Source: an uncultured Flavobacteriales bacterium | GTDB lineage: Bacteria > Bacteroidota > Bacteroidia > Palsa-965 | Direction: 5' to 3' | Length of the DNA stretch: 27,778 nucleotides | Assembly (NCBI GenBank): GCA_937974275.1 | Contig: CALJIF010000105.1 | Coordinates: 1-27,778 of the forward strand | Shown here: positions 7,568-15,678 of the stretch, piece after piece | How positions within the stretch are numbered: position 1 is the first letter of the stretch | Layout of the letters: each line of letters opens with the position of its first letter | Program-made: the position numbers and the translations under genes | Notes under the pieces: model-generated | Told to the model about the DNA's origin: nothing | The model's database searches: none | The model's input: the letters and a program-made list of their open reading frames with translations, nothing else

Positions 7568-8083
7568 TCACTTCAACTTAAACGAATCCATGAAACGTCG
7601 AATTGAAGAATTGTTCAGGCGCTGATTATCCGTAACAACAAGCAGGGTGTAAATTTTTTTTCCGCGTGCAAATTTTCGCATCGTTGCGACGCCAGCATTG
7701 CGCGAAAGAAAAATGGAATATTCATATCCTAGCGTTTTGCCACTCATTACTTTTTTGCCGCTGTCGGTTACCATAGCGCCAATTCCCCACGCGAAGATTT
7801 CCGCATCTTTCAGCAGCATATCATCCAATTGATCACCAAGCAGCTCCACGGAGTCGTTGAGTGAGTACACAGAAATGGAATAGTAGATGTTAGAATCTAA
7901 GCCACCCTCGACAGGTTCGAAAAATAATTTCGCCCCGTGATAATCGCCTTCCATGGTTGCAGTGTCCTGTGGGATCCCGGGAAACTCGATAGTAAAATCA
8001 CCGCCATCCACAACGCGCCATCCTCCCATTCCGCAAGAAAGAAGAAGTAATGACGAGAAGACGACAGCAATAAAGTAACGCAT
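7568..8083 (-). CDS. Lipoprotein of unknown function
   Basis: The 171-residue product has a lipoprotein signal ending LLLSC (Cys 17). The mature sequence starts with FTIEFPGIPQ and ends with KKIYTLLVVTDNQ and RRFMDSFKL; this start and end pattern is widespread in small extracytoplasmic proteins of unknown function. It begins nine bases after the pgk stop, so it is likely read from the pgk promoter. No catalytic motif is seen. Confidence 0.75.
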   Translation of the reverse strand: MRYFIAVVFSSLLLLSCGMGGWRVVDGGDFTIEFPGIPQDTATMEGDYHGAKLFFEPVEGGLDSNIYYSISVYSLNDSVELLGDQLDDMLLKDAEIFAWGIGAMVTDSGKKVMSGKTLGYEYSIFLSRNAGVATMRKFARGKKIYTLLVVTDNQRLNNSSIRRFMDSFKLK

Positions 8084-8092
8084 GAGTAAAGA

Positions 8093-9286
8093 TTATGAAT
8101 TAACAGCTTCAACTCCGGGCAAGGTGCCTGCTTCTATGTATTCTAATAACGCGCCACCACCGGTTGAAACGTAACTTACTTTTTCACCCAGATGATATTT
8201 GTTGATTGCTGCTACAGAATCTCCTCCGCCGATTAAGGAATAAGCGCCTTTAGATGTTGCGTCCACAATAGCATGAGCAGCAGCTTGTGTTCCGTGCGCG
8301 AAGTTCTCCATCTCGAAAACACCCATAGGTCCGTTCCATAAAATGGTTTTCGATTCACCAATCACTTTCGCATACAAAGCTTCCGTTTCAGGGCCTATAT
8401 CCAGCCCCATCCAGCCATCGGGAATAGCGTTGGTCTTGCATGTTTGACGGTTGGCGTCATTGGCAAAATTGTCGGCACAAATAGCATCCACAGGAATGTA
8501 AATATTCACACCCAGTTGTTTCGCCGTTTCCAGAATGTTGAGTGCATTAGGAATACGATCTTCTTCAAATAAAGATTTACCAATATTGCCGCCCAGCGCT
8601 TTAACGAACGTAAAGGCCATGCCTCCGCCGATGATAATGTTATCTGCTTTTTTAATGAGTTGCTCCAAGATGACAATCTTATCTGACACTTTAGCGCCAC
8701 CCATGATAGCGGTAAAAGGTTTTTCTGCACCATGCAATACTTTATCAACGCTGGCGAGCTCTCCACTCATCACAAAACCAAAACATTTGTTACCCGGAAA
8801 GAATTTCGCAATTACTGCTGTGGATGCGTGCGCACGATGCGCAGTGCCGAACGCGTCGTTTACATAGAAGTCGCCCAGTTTTGCCAGCGCTGCAGCAAAT
8901 GCTTCATCGCCTTTTTCTTCTTGTTTGTGAAAGCGTAAATTCTCCAACAACAACACTTGCCCCGGACGCAACTTTGCCGCCGCTTCTTCAGCCACCGTAC
9001 CAACGCAATCTGTAGCAAAAGCAACCTCAACTCCGCCCAGTAAATTTGATAAATGCGCAACAAGATGCTTCAGGGAATACTTCTCTGCAGGCCCTTCTTT
9101 CGGGCGACCCAAATGCGACATTAAAATACAGCTACCACCGTCCTTCAGGATTTTCTGAATGGTCGGGATAGCTGCGCGCATGCGCGTGTCGTCAGTTATT
9201 TGATACGCGTCGTTAAGAGGTACGTTAAAGTCAACACGAATGAGCGCTTTTTTATTGGCGAAAGAAAAGTCGTTTACGGTTTTCAT
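8093..9286 (-). CDS. pgk: Phosphoglycerate kinase
   Basis: The 397-residue product transfers phosphate from 1,3-bisphosphoglycerate to ADP in glycolysis. Family blocks are all present: ALIRVDFNVPL, SHLGRPKEG, LLENLRFHKQEEKGD, NDAFGTAHRAHAS, GGAKVSDKI, WNGPMGVFE, and the C-terminal SLIGGGDSVAA followed by VSTGGGALLEY. I chose ATG 9286 because the product then starts MKTVNDFSF and has the usual length; an in-frame ATG at 9310 would overlap the -7 box. Pgk and pyruvate kinase both lie in this window but in separate transcripts. Confidence 0.96.
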   Translation of the reverse strand: MKTVNDFSFANKKALIRVDFNVPLNDAYQITDDTRMRAAIPTIQKILKDGGSCILMSHLGRPKEGPAEKYSLKHLVAHLSNLLGGVEVAFATDCVGTVAEEAAAKLRPGQVLLLENLRFHKQEEKGDEAFAAALAKLGDFYVNDAFGTAHRAHASTAVIAKFFPGNKCFGFVMSGELASVDKVLHGAEKPFTAIMGGAKVSDKIVILEQLIKKADNIIIGGGMAFTFVKALGGNIGKSLFEEDRIPNALNILETAKQLGVNIYIPVDAICADNFANDANRQTCKTNAIPDGWMGLDIGPETEALYAKVIGESKTILWNGPMGVFEMENFAHGTQAAAHAIVDATSKGAYSLIGGGDSVAAINKYHLGEKVSYVSTGGGALLEYIEAGTLPGVEAVNS

Positions 9287-9307
9287 AACTGTGGTTATTG
9301 GAGGGCA

Positions 9308-9315
9308 CAAAAATA
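9308..9315 (-). promoter_or_regulatory. pgk -7 box TATTTTTG
   Basis: A perfect TAnnTTTG match on the minus strand, 21 bases before ATG 9286. No good TTG is found at the -33 distance. Confidence 0.5.
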
Positions 9316-9365
9316 AGGGAAGTTGTCAATCGAGAATCTCAATCTTACGGGTAGGCTTAAAAAAA

Positions 9366-9391
9366 TATATTTAGAAGAATGTCTAATTATA
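9366..9391 (+). promoter_or_regulatory. Candidate SdpR operator (imperfect inverted repeat)
   Basis: TATATTTAGA (9366-9375) and TCTAATTATA (9382-9391) pair at nine of ten positions around a 6-base spacer. The repeat covers the -33 region of the TATCTTTG box at 9402-9409. ArsR-type dimers bind AT-rich inverted repeats of about this size, so self-repression by the gene downstream is likely, but this is an inference. Confidence 0.6.
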
Positions 9392-9401
9392 TAATAATCT
9401 A

Positions 9402-9409
9402 TATCTTTG
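9402..9409 (+). promoter_or_regulatory. sdpR -7 box TATCTTTG
   Basis: A perfect TAnnTTTG match ending four bases before ATG 9414; the transcript would be leaderless or nearly so. Confidence 0.55.
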
Positions 9410-9413
9410 CCTC

Positions 9414-9692
9414 ATGAATAAAGTTTTTAAAGCTCTGGACGACCCAACACGACGGGAAATACTGGAAATGTTGCGAGAACGGGACCTCACGGCAGGAGAG
9501 ATTGCGGAAGCCTTTAATATCAGTAAGCCGAGTATATCACATCATCTCGATTTGCTGAAGCAGGCAGAATTGGTGATCAGTATTCGCGAAGGTCAATTCA
9601 TCAGGTATTCGCTAAACGTTACCGTATTCGATGAGCTGTTGGGATGGATCATGGGAATTAAAAACAAGAAGAAAAACAAAGTAAAAAAGTAA
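9414..9692 (+). CDS. ArsR-family autorepressor, SdpR-like
   Basis: The 92-residue winged-helix protein has the ArsR core: VFKALDDPTRREILEMLRE, the recognition helix region ISKPSISHHLDLLKQAELV, and the wing REGQFIRYSLN. No metal-binding Cys motif is present, in line with the SdpR branch. It sits five bases before an SdpI-like gene. In Bacillus subtilis SdpR represses the sdpRI operon and is captured by SdpI when the toxin SdpC is present; whether this pair works the same way is unknown. A lysine-rich tail closes the protein. Confidence 0.88.
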   Translation: MNKVFKALDDPTRREILEMLRERDLTAGEIAEAFNISKPSISHHLDLLKQAELVISIREGQFIRYSLNVTVFDELLGWIMGIKNKKKNKVKK

Positions 9693-9697
9693 GTGCT

Positions 9698-10357
9698 ATG
9701 AGAAAGTTTGACTTAAAGAAAGAGTGGATCAACGGGTTGATCATTCTTTTGCCGCTGGCGCCTATCCTGTATTTCTGGAATCAGTTTCCGGACAGAGTGC
9801 CGACACATTTTGGTGTGGACGGTCAACCGGATCAATGGGGCGGAAAATGGGCGTTGTTTCTTGGTGTTATCGTTAATGTTGTGATATACGGTTTCTTGCT
9901 TGTAGTTCCATCAATGGATCCTCGCAAAGAAGCGTACGAGAAATTCGGTAAAGCGTATGATATTATTCGTGTTGCTGTTCATCTGCTTTTGTCCTTTGTA
10001 AGCTTCTTTATTGTCGCTTACTCTTTAGGATACGATTGGAACGTAGCTAAAATGATTCCCATCGCAGTTTGTATGTTATTTGCGGTAATCGGCAATCAGA
10101 TGGGTCGCATGCGTCAGAACTACACCACAGGAATTCGCACGCCATGGACGTTGAATAACGAGGAGGTGTGGAAGAAAACACATCGTACTTCTTCACGCGT
10201 TTGGGTGATCGCATCACTAGTAATGGCAGTTGCGATTGCATTTATTGATTCCAATACCGCGATATTTATTACGTTCATGTGTTACGTGTTCGGTTTGATC
10301 GTGTTTTCGTTTGCCTATTCCTATGTCTGGTATAAACGATTAACCACCACTAAATAA
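9698..10357 (+). CDS. SdpI/DUF1648-family membrane protein
   Basis: The 219-residue product has an N-terminal DUF1648-type part (LAPILYFWNQFPDRVPTHFG, then GQPDQWGGKW) and a C-terminal SdpI part with GNQMGRMRQNYTTGIRTPWTL and EEVWKKTHR. Six hydrophobic segments can be counted, at about 13-30, 52-72, 98-115, 124-138, 171-187 and 189-210. SdpI is the immunity and signalling protein against the SdpC killing factor in Bacillus. No sdpA, sdpB or sdpC gene is visible here, so it may protect against foreign toxins or have another envelope role. A strong terminator follows the gene. Confidence 0.87.
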   Translation: MRKFDLKKEWINGLIILLPLAPILYFWNQFPDRVPTHFGVDGQPDQWGGKWALFLGVIVNVVIYGFLLVVPSMDPRKEAYEKFGKAYDIIRVAVHLLLSFVSFFIVAYSLGYDWNVAKMIPIAVCMLFAVIGNQMGRMRQNYTTGIRTPWTLNNEEVWKKTHRTSSRVWVIASLVMAVAIAFIDSNTAIFITFMCYVFGLIVFSFAYSYVWYKRLTTTK

Positions 10358-10363
10358 TTGCAT

Positions 10364-10395
10364 GAAAATGGCTGCTTCCGCGGTCATTTTCTTTT
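10364..10395 (+). terminator. Rho-independent terminator after the sdpI-like gene
   Basis: GAAAATGGCTGC (10364-10375) and GCGGTCATTTTC (10380-10391) form a 12-bp stem with two G-T pairs and loop TTCC, followed by TTTT. The outer A-T rich arms and T-run make it a good rightward terminator. Confidence 0.75.
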
Positions 10396-10448
10396 CGAAC
10401 TTCCTCTTTCTGTTGGCTATTTGTTAATACCTGCGCGATAGGATCACT

Positions 10449-10456
10449 TATCTTTG
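10449..10456 (+). promoter_or_regulatory. holB -7 box TATCTTTG
   Basis: Perfect TAnnTTTG, identical to the sdpR box, and again four bases before the ATG. A TTTG lies 25 bases upstream, longer than the usual spacer. Confidence 0.5.
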
Positions 10457-10460
10457 CGCC

Positions 10461-11603
10461 ATGTTGTTTCAACACGTTATCGGTCAGCACGACATTAAGC
10501 AACGCCTTATTCAAACGGTTGCCGGTAATCGTATTTCTCATGCTCAACTTTTTTTCGGATATCCCGGCGCAGGTGCATTGCCGTTAGCATTAGCGTATGC
10601 GCAATACGTGCATTGTACCAATCGTCTACCGGAAGATTCTTGTGGCGAATGTCCATCCTGCAAGAAGCATGAGAAAATGGTTCATCCCGATGCGCATTTT
10701 GCATATCCTGTGGTGCTTTCCAAAGATGTTCGTGTCAGTACACATGTTATTCCGAAATGGCGTGAAGCTGTTTTGAATGAACCGTATTTAACCCTCGACA
10801 ACTGGCTGGATGTGTTGGATGCCGAATCGAAACAGCCCATCATTGCCGCTGAAGAAAGCGGTGAAATATTGCGCAAGCTAAGCCTCACCACATTCGAAGC
10901 GGAATATAAAATCATGATCATTTGGCTGGCTGAACGCATGAATGTGCAGGCGGCCAACAAACTGCTGAAAATTCTGGAAGAACCACCGGACAAAACGTTG
11001 TTTCTTTTAGTCACTGAGCAAGAAGACCATTTATTACGCACGATAGTTTCCCGTACGCAACTGGTTCGTGTGCATCGTTTGCCGGACGCAGAACTGGCTG
11101 CCGCGGTGCAACAAAAGTTTGAGCTATCTGCAGCAGATGCGGAAAAGATTGCGTTTCAGGCCGACGGTAATTTTGCAGCAGCACGAAAGCTGATTCAAGA
11201 GCAAGAGCAAGCCGCACAAAACTTAACCTTGTTCCAATCCTGGATGCGCAGTTGTCTGAAGTACGATGTCGCTAAATGGATGGAATTTCTGGAAGTATTT
11301 TCCAAGGGTTCGCGTGAGGAACAGAAGCAGTTTTTGACTTACGCACTGGAACTGATCCGCGAGTGCCTGATGTGGGGCTATGCCGGTGAACAGTTAGTGC
11401 GCGTTGCCGGAGAAGAAAAGGCTTGGTTGCCGAAATTCGCACCGTTTGTACACGTGAATAACGGACAACAGTTGATGGAACAAATTAATCAGGCCATGCA
11501 ACACATCGACCGTAATGGCAGTTCTAAAATTATCATGCTGGATTTGTCGTTTAAAATCAACGAATTGCTGCATATCCCTAATCCTGCCAAAGTAAAGGCG
11601 TAA
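10461..11603 (+). CDS. holB: DNA polymerase III delta' subunit
   Basis: The 380-residue product belongs to the clamp-loader AAA+ group. It begins FQHVIGQHDIKQRLIQTV and has SHAQLFFGYPGAGALPLALAYA, where the P-loop lysine is absent, as usual for delta'. Zinc-ligand candidates are Cys52, 61, 64 and 67. NKLLKILEEPPDKTLFLLVTE and the sensor 1 stretch IVSRTQLVRVHRLPD follow. With delta and tau/gamma it loads the beta clamp on DNA. Next comes ricT, the same order as holB-yaaT in Bacillus. Confidence 0.93.
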   Translation: MLFQHVIGQHDIKQRLIQTVAGNRISHAQLFFGYPGAGALPLALAYAQYVHCTNRLPEDSCGECPSCKKHEKMVHPDAHFAYPVVLSKDVRVSTHVIPKWREAVLNEPYLTLDNWLDVLDAESKQPIIAAEESGEILRKLSLTTFEAEYKIMIIWLAERMNVQAANKLLKILEEPPDKTLFLLVTEQEDHLLRTIVSRTQLVRVHRLPDAELAAAVQQKFELSAADAEKIAFQADGNFAAARKLIQEQEQAAQNLTLFQSWMRSCLKYDVAKWMEFLEVFSKGSREEQKQFLTYALELIRECLMWGYAGEQLVRVAGEEKAWLPKFAPFVHVNNGQQLMEQINQAMQHIDRNGSSKIIMLDLSFKINELLHIPNPAKVKA

Positions 11604-11667
11604 CGTTATTCACGTTGTATTGTGGACTGATCTGTCCGTAAGCGCTGCTTTTTACCTCCCAATTGCG

Positions 11668-11675
11668 TATTTTTG
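11668..11675 (+). promoter_or_regulatory. ricT -7 box TATTTTTG
   Basis: A perfect TAnnTTTG match, 71 bases before ATG 11747. It suggests that ricT-gldH and the next gene have a promoter of their own in the 143-base gap after holB. Confidence 0.4.
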
Positions 11676-11746
11676 AGCATCATACCTCTTTGGGGGTATT
11701 CAGCATATACAATTGTTTAACGAATTCACCCGAAAGGGTTCGATAT

Positions 11747-13162
11747 ATGGGATGTAGCGGATGTTCAACCGGAAGAGGTTGTAGTACTTCTGAAGGTGGC
11801 TCGGGCGGATGCAGCGGAGGCTGTAGTTCCGGGGGCTGTAATAAACTCAACGTGTACGATTGGCTGGCCAACATGGAATTACCATCCGGTCAGAAGAAGT
11901 TTGATGTAGTTGAGGTGCGCTTCAAAAATAGCCGCAAAGAATATTTCAGAAATGTTAATGACTTGCCTTTGGTAGTTGGCGAAGTTGTTGCCGTTGAAGG
12001 TTCTCCGGGACATGATATTGGTATTGTTTCTCTTACCGGAGAATTGGTCAAATTGCAATTGAAAAAACGCAACATTCAGGCGGAAGATCCGGCGATGAAA
12101 AAATTGTACCGCAAAGCCAAGCAAGCGGACGTTGAGAAGTGGCAGGAAGCCCAGGCGGCAGAACAAGACACGATGATACGTTCACGACAAATTGCTGCGG
12201 GGCTGAAACTGAATATGAAAATCAGCGATGTCGAGTATCAAGGTGATAAGTCAAAAGCAATATTTTACTACACTGCAGAAGAGCGGGTTGATTTTCGTGA
12301 ATTGATTAAAATTTTGGCCGAGCAATTCCGTGTGCGTATCGAAATGCGTCAAATCGGTGCTCGCCAGGAAGCGTCGCGTGTTGGGGGAATTGGCTCATGC
12401 GGTAGAGAGTTGTGTTGCAGCACGTGGTTAACCGATTTTCGTTCCGTTACAACAGGAGCAGCCCGTTACCAGCAATTGTCTTTAAATCCTCAAAAGTTAG
12501 CAGGACAGTGCGGTAAGTTGAAATGTTGTCTCAATTACGAGTTGGACACGTATCTGGATGCATTGAAAGATTTCCCGGATAGTATTGATCTGGAAACGCA
12601 AAAAGGCAGAGCGCGCCATCAGAAGACGGATATTTTCAAAGCTATTTTCTGGTACACTTTTGCCGATGAACCGGACAATTTTATTCCCGTTCCGGTGGCA
12701 CGCGTGAAGGAAGTAATTGCGATGAACAAAAATGGTCAGAAGCCGGATATTTTAGTAGCCGTTTCTGAACAGAAGGCAGTAGAAAAGCAACCTGACTTTG
12801 AAAATGTTGTAGGTCAGGACAGCTTGACGCGTTTTGATAATAAGAATAAGAACAAAAAGCGCAAGAAGAAAAGATCCGGTAGTGGTGGAGGAAACGCAGT
12901 GGTGCAGGCGGGTGCCAATCCGCAGCAAAAAGCAGAACAGCAACAACAGCGTCCTAAGCCTCAACAGCAGCAAAACAAACAGCAGGATCGCAACAAGCAA
13001 CAAGATCGTCGACCGCAACAGAATAAGCCGCAGACGAATCCTAATGCACAGCAAAACCGTGGGCCACGTCCGCAGAACCAGCAGCGACGCGATCAACGCG
13101 ATAAAAAGAATCAAGGTCCTAACACACCTCCTCCAATTTCAACACCACCTCCCGGCGTATGA
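11747..13162 (+). CDS. ricT: PSP1-domain protein, RicT/YaaT-like
   Basis: The 471-residue product starts at ATG 11747 with a Gly/Ser/Cys leader carrying six Cys in the first 31 residues (3, 6, 12, 22, 26, 31). The PSP1 domain follows, with conserved blocks FREIKI-like FRELIKILAEQF, GGIGSCGRELCC, LSLNPQKLAGQCG and KLKCCLNYELD. In Bacillus RicT joins RicA and RicF in an Fe-S containing complex that affects mRNA processing and phosphorelay signalling. The last 90 or so residues are a Lys/Gln/Asn/Pro-rich, probably disordered tail. An in-frame TTG at 11663 would add 28 residues but lacks family support. The stop overlaps the gldH start by four bases. Confidence 0.9.
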   Translation: MGCSGCSTGRGCSTSEGGSGGCSGGCSSGGCNKLNVYDWLANMELPSGQKKFDVVEVRFKNSRKEYFRNVNDLPLVVGEVVAVEGSPGHDIGIVSLTGELVKLQLKKRNIQAEDPAMKKLYRKAKQADVEKWQEAQAAEQDTMIRSRQIAAGLKLNMKISDVEYQGDKSKAIFYYTAEERVDFRELIKILAEQFRVRIEMRQIGARQEASRVGGIGSCGRELCCSTWLTDFRSVTTGAARYQQLSLNPQKLAGQCGKLKCCLNYELDTYLDALKDFPDSIDLETQKGRARHQKTDIFKAIFWYTFADEPDNFIPVPVARVKEVIAMNKNGQKPDILVAVSEQKAVEKQPDFENVVGQDSLTRFDNKNKNKKRKKKRSGSGGGNAVVQAGANPQQKAEQQQQRPKPQQQQNKQQDRNKQQDRRPQQNKPQTNPNAQQNRGPRPQNQQRRDQRDKKNQGPNTPPPISTPPPGV

Positions 13163-13629
13163 TGATCACACGAATCATAAGTGCATTGGTTCTACTGACA
13201 TTAGTTTTCAGTAGTTGCGACAGCAATCGACTGTATGAAGAGAATCGTGATATCAAAGATGGCGTGTGGAATGTGAAAGACCGACTGGAGTTTGAAGTAG
13301 ATGTGCCGGATTCCGTAACGCCGTACAACTTTTACTTCAATATTCGCAACACCGAGGATTATCCTTGGAGCAACATTTATGTGTTCATGCACACCACATT
13401 TCCTAATGGGAAAATTGGCGTTGACACAGTCGAGTTTCCTCTAGCGGATCAGGAAGGGCGTTGGTACGGCAAAGGACAAGGCGACATTCACGATTGTCAG
13501 CTGGTGTTTAAGAAAGGCGTGCGTTTTCCGTATCCGGGTAAATATAAAATTGCGCTGGAACAAGCGATGCGGGTGAGTGAACTTCCCGGTGTGGTGAGTG
13601 CCGGAATACGAATAGAACGAGCTCAATAA
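13159..13629 (+). CDS. gldH: Gliding motility lipoprotein GldH
   Basis: The 156-residue product has a lipoprotein signal ending LVFSSC. The mature part shows the GldH pattern: YEENRDIKDGVWNVKDRLEFEVDV, YNFYFNIRNTEDYPWSNIYVF, GRWYGKGQGDIHDCQLVFKKGVRFP, and a C-terminal EQAMR. GldH is needed for gliding in Flavobacterium johnsoniae and belongs to the machinery linked with type IX secretion. The ATG at 13159 overlaps the ricT stop (ATGA); a second ATG at 13162 is also possible. ricT next to gldH is an arrangement I recall in other Bacteroidota. Confidence 0.92.
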   Translation: MMITRIISALVLLTLVFSSCDSNRLYEENRDIKDGVWNVKDRLEFEVDVPDSVTPYNFYFNIRNTEDYPWSNIYVFMHTTFPNGKIGVDTVEFPLADQEGRWYGKGQGDIHDCQLVFKKGVRFPYPGKYKIALEQAMRVSELPGVVSAGIRIERAQ

Positions 13630-13636
13630 GCATTAC

Positions 13637-14428
13637 ATGAGACTTTTTATCGGCGTATGTTGTACGATGATGTTGTACTCTTCGTGTGTGCGTAATATTT
13701 ACGTACAAGCTCCTGTATATGCGCCCGTTGTTGTGGAGCGAAATGAGGTGGAAATTCAAGGAGGCTCAACACCGGATGGAATCAGTTATGCCGGCGCTGC
13801 CTGGGCGTTCACTAATCGCTTGCATGTAATGACACAAGCAAGTACTGTAGGTTTTACGACCGACGGAACCATCATGGCGGGTATAGGTTATCGTGGCTTT
13901 ATGAAGAATGCAGACACCGCAGCGAGGTTTGGTGGATACCTCGAAATCGGATATATCGCAGGACGATTTTCTGATTCCTCATCTCGTTCAACTAATCCTG
14001 CAACCAAACAATTTGGTAGCAGAGACGGCTATGTGGTTATTGATATGTCAAGTAAATATCAGGGCGGTTATTGGGGGTATTGGTTGATGGTTCGTGATGG
14101 GAAACGGGAGTTATACACCGGAAGCAGAGTGCAATTTCTTCGCGCGTCGGAAATAAAGTACAATGCACAATTATTTGTCCCGATGGCAGATGGGAGTTTT
14201 GTTCCTACTTCACAATTCGTTACCAATCCTGATGCAGCGCGTAATACCACGATAGCTAACGTCTATCTCGGTTATCGTTTTGGATGGAAATATTGTCGTA
14301 TCACACTCCAAGCGCAGTGGCGGTTTCAATATACCGGTATGCAACTAAATAACCATTGGAAACGCTGGAGCACCGCGACAGGATTTGTGGCAATTACGAT
14401 TCCCATAGGCAGACGTGAAATAAGGTAA
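13637..14428 (+). CDS. Predicted surface lipoprotein with beta-rich body, function unknown
   Basis: The 263-residue product has a short lipoprotein signal ending LYSSC (Cys 17), then a stretch of alternating polar/hydrophobic strands rich in Gly and Tyr (GTIMAGIGYRGFM, GYLEIGYIAGRF, YQGGYWGYWLMV, NVYLGYRFGWKY) ending in FVAITIPIG. This resembles small outer-membrane barrel proteins, with a lipid anchor added. It follows gldH by seven bases, so it is probably in the same transcript. No enzyme motif is present, and the family is not one I recognise. Confidence 0.7.
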   Translation: MRLFIGVCCTMMLYSSCVRNIYVQAPVYAPVVVERNEVEIQGGSTPDGISYAGAAWAFTNRLHVMTQASTVGFTTDGTIMAGIGYRGFMKNADTAARFGGYLEIGYIAGRFSDSSSRSTNPATKQFGSRDGYVVIDMSSKYQGGYWGYWLMVRDGKRELYTGSRVQFLRASEIKYNAQLFVPMADGSFVPTSQFVTNPDAARNTTIANVYLGYRFGWKYCRITLQAQWRFQYTGMQLNNHWKRWSTATGFVAITIPIGRREIR

Positions 14429-14444
14429 CCGGAGAAGAAATATT

Positions 14445-15632
14445 TTACCACCACTTTATCCATTCTTGCTGTATACAGCGTCCGCCGGGAATTTCATTCC
14501 GATGTCGGTATTTCACCAAATTCAGGAGAAATCTCTCGTTCATGATACACACAACGATATCGGGTTTTTCGGAGGCAATAATTTCTTTATTCAATTTGTG
14601 TTGCCAATAGTCCCAGATAAATGTGCATCTGCTGAAGTGTGGCGACAGTAACCCTCGCATCAATGTGTTAGTGAAACTATCGCGCATGATCAGAATTCGA
14701 GGTAATGTAGTATCTGAGCACGTAAATGTTTGGTGGTGTTCCCAGCAATACGAAAACCATGAACTGTCGCAAGGATATGAAGGTTCATTCACTTGTGTTA
14801 CAGACGGATTTAAAGGTAGACTACAGTTATAAATTGTGTCTTTCCATTCTTCCATTCCCAGGATATAGCTCAGATCGCTGTAACGAATAGTATCAACAGT
14901 CGCTGTGATATCAGAAAAGGGAGTTATTGAAAGAGCCGGATCGTTTCGCAACCAGCGAGTGATATACCTATAACCAAAGTAAGTGCCAATGTGGTTCCAG
15001 TGCGAATCCGCATTAGGGTAGAGCTGATGATGGCCTTTGTGTTGTTTCAAACTATCGCGTAAATACAAGATCGGAACGTCGCATTCTAAATTACTTCGCG
15101 ATAATAGCTGTTCTACCGGTGTAGGATATTTCTGTGCTAACCGAATGTGCGCCGGCCAATGTTCGGGATACATGGTGAGTTTGTTCGGAATAATCACCAA
15201 TCGAAATTCAGCACCAATACTTTTGCAGTACTCCTGCCTGTCGTTCAATTCCTCGATCATTAAACTAATTAAGGAATCGGCAATGGGTTTCATTCCAAGC
15301 ACAAAGTTGGCATCGTCCTCTCCTTCATACAGCCAGCCATCTGCGCCAACAGTTACAATTTCAGGTTTTGGAAAGACAGAAAAAAAACGAGCGTTACTAA
15401 TGTTTAACCAATGAATGGCAGTGTTCCTTAATGGAAAATTATCATTGATGAATGCCTCCATCTGTTGTGGATAAGGATCCAGATGAAGAATATCAAGTTC
15501 CGGCATTCTTGCAGGACGACGATTATCGAAAAACGGAAAAGGCTCTTGTATACCACACAACCACATTCCCGCAGGAATAAGGAGCACGATGCAGAATACT
15601 GTGATGTAAATAAGTACACCGATACGTTTCAT
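14445..15632 (-). CDS. AlgJ/AlgX-like SGNH acetyltransferase, copy 2
   Basis: The 395-residue product has one N-terminal membrane segment (about 5-27) and a periplasmic SGNH-like domain. Catalytic candidates are Asp209 and His211 in DSHWN and Ser319 in RDSF, matching the D-x-H and Ser blocks of AlgJ and AlgX. GWLYEGEDDANF is also typical. Such proteins pass acetyl groups, delivered by an MBOAT partner, to a polysaccharide. The protein aligns without gaps to the neighbour at 15746-16933 and is about three-quarters identical by eye. Directly upstream lies a relic of an MBOAT C-terminus, including the TGATG stop/start overlap, so this copy lost its own MBOAT partner. Confidence 0.85.
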   Translation of the reverse strand: MKRIGVLIYITVFCIVLLIPAGMWLCGIQEPFPFFDNRRPARMPELDILHLDPYPQQMEAFINDNFPLRNTAIHWLNISNARFFSVFPKPEIVTVGADGWLYEGEDDANFVLGMKPIADSLISLMIEELNDRQEYCKSIGAEFRLVIIPNKLTMYPEHWPAHIRLAQKYPTPVEQLLSRSNLECDVPILYLRDSLKQHKGHHQLYPNADSHWNHIGTYFGYRYITRWLRNDPALSITPFSDITATVDTIRYSDLSYILGMEEWKDTIYNCSLPLNPSVTQVNEPSYPCDSSWFSYCWEHHQTFTCSDTTLPRILIMRDSFTNTLMRGLLSPHFSRCTFIWDYWQHKLNKEIIASEKPDIVVCIMNERFLLNLVKYRHRNEIPGGRCIQQEWIKWW

Positions 15633-15676
15633 CAGAAGTAAAAGTACACAAACGCATTATACCTCTGTTTCGCAAT
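15632..15676 (-). pseudogene. Relic of the C-terminus of a second MBOAT gene
   Basis: Read on the minus strand in the right frame, this stretch encodes IAKQRYNAFVYFYF then TGA, against LAKQGYNPFIYFQF then TGA at the end of the intact MBOAT gene at 16933. The stop overlaps the next ATG by one base (TGATG) in both places. Further upstream the similarity fades; no other part of a second MBOAT gene is present. This is best explained by duplication of an MBOAT-AlgJ pair followed by deletion of most of one MBOAT copy. Confidence 0.75.
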
Positions 15677-15678
15677 CG

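Noticed and set aside
12752..13214. Leucine-rich minus-strand and arginine-rich plus-strand open frames over the 3' part of ricT
   Set aside because: They are shadows of the Lys/Gln/Asn-rich tail; low-complexity codons leave other frames open.
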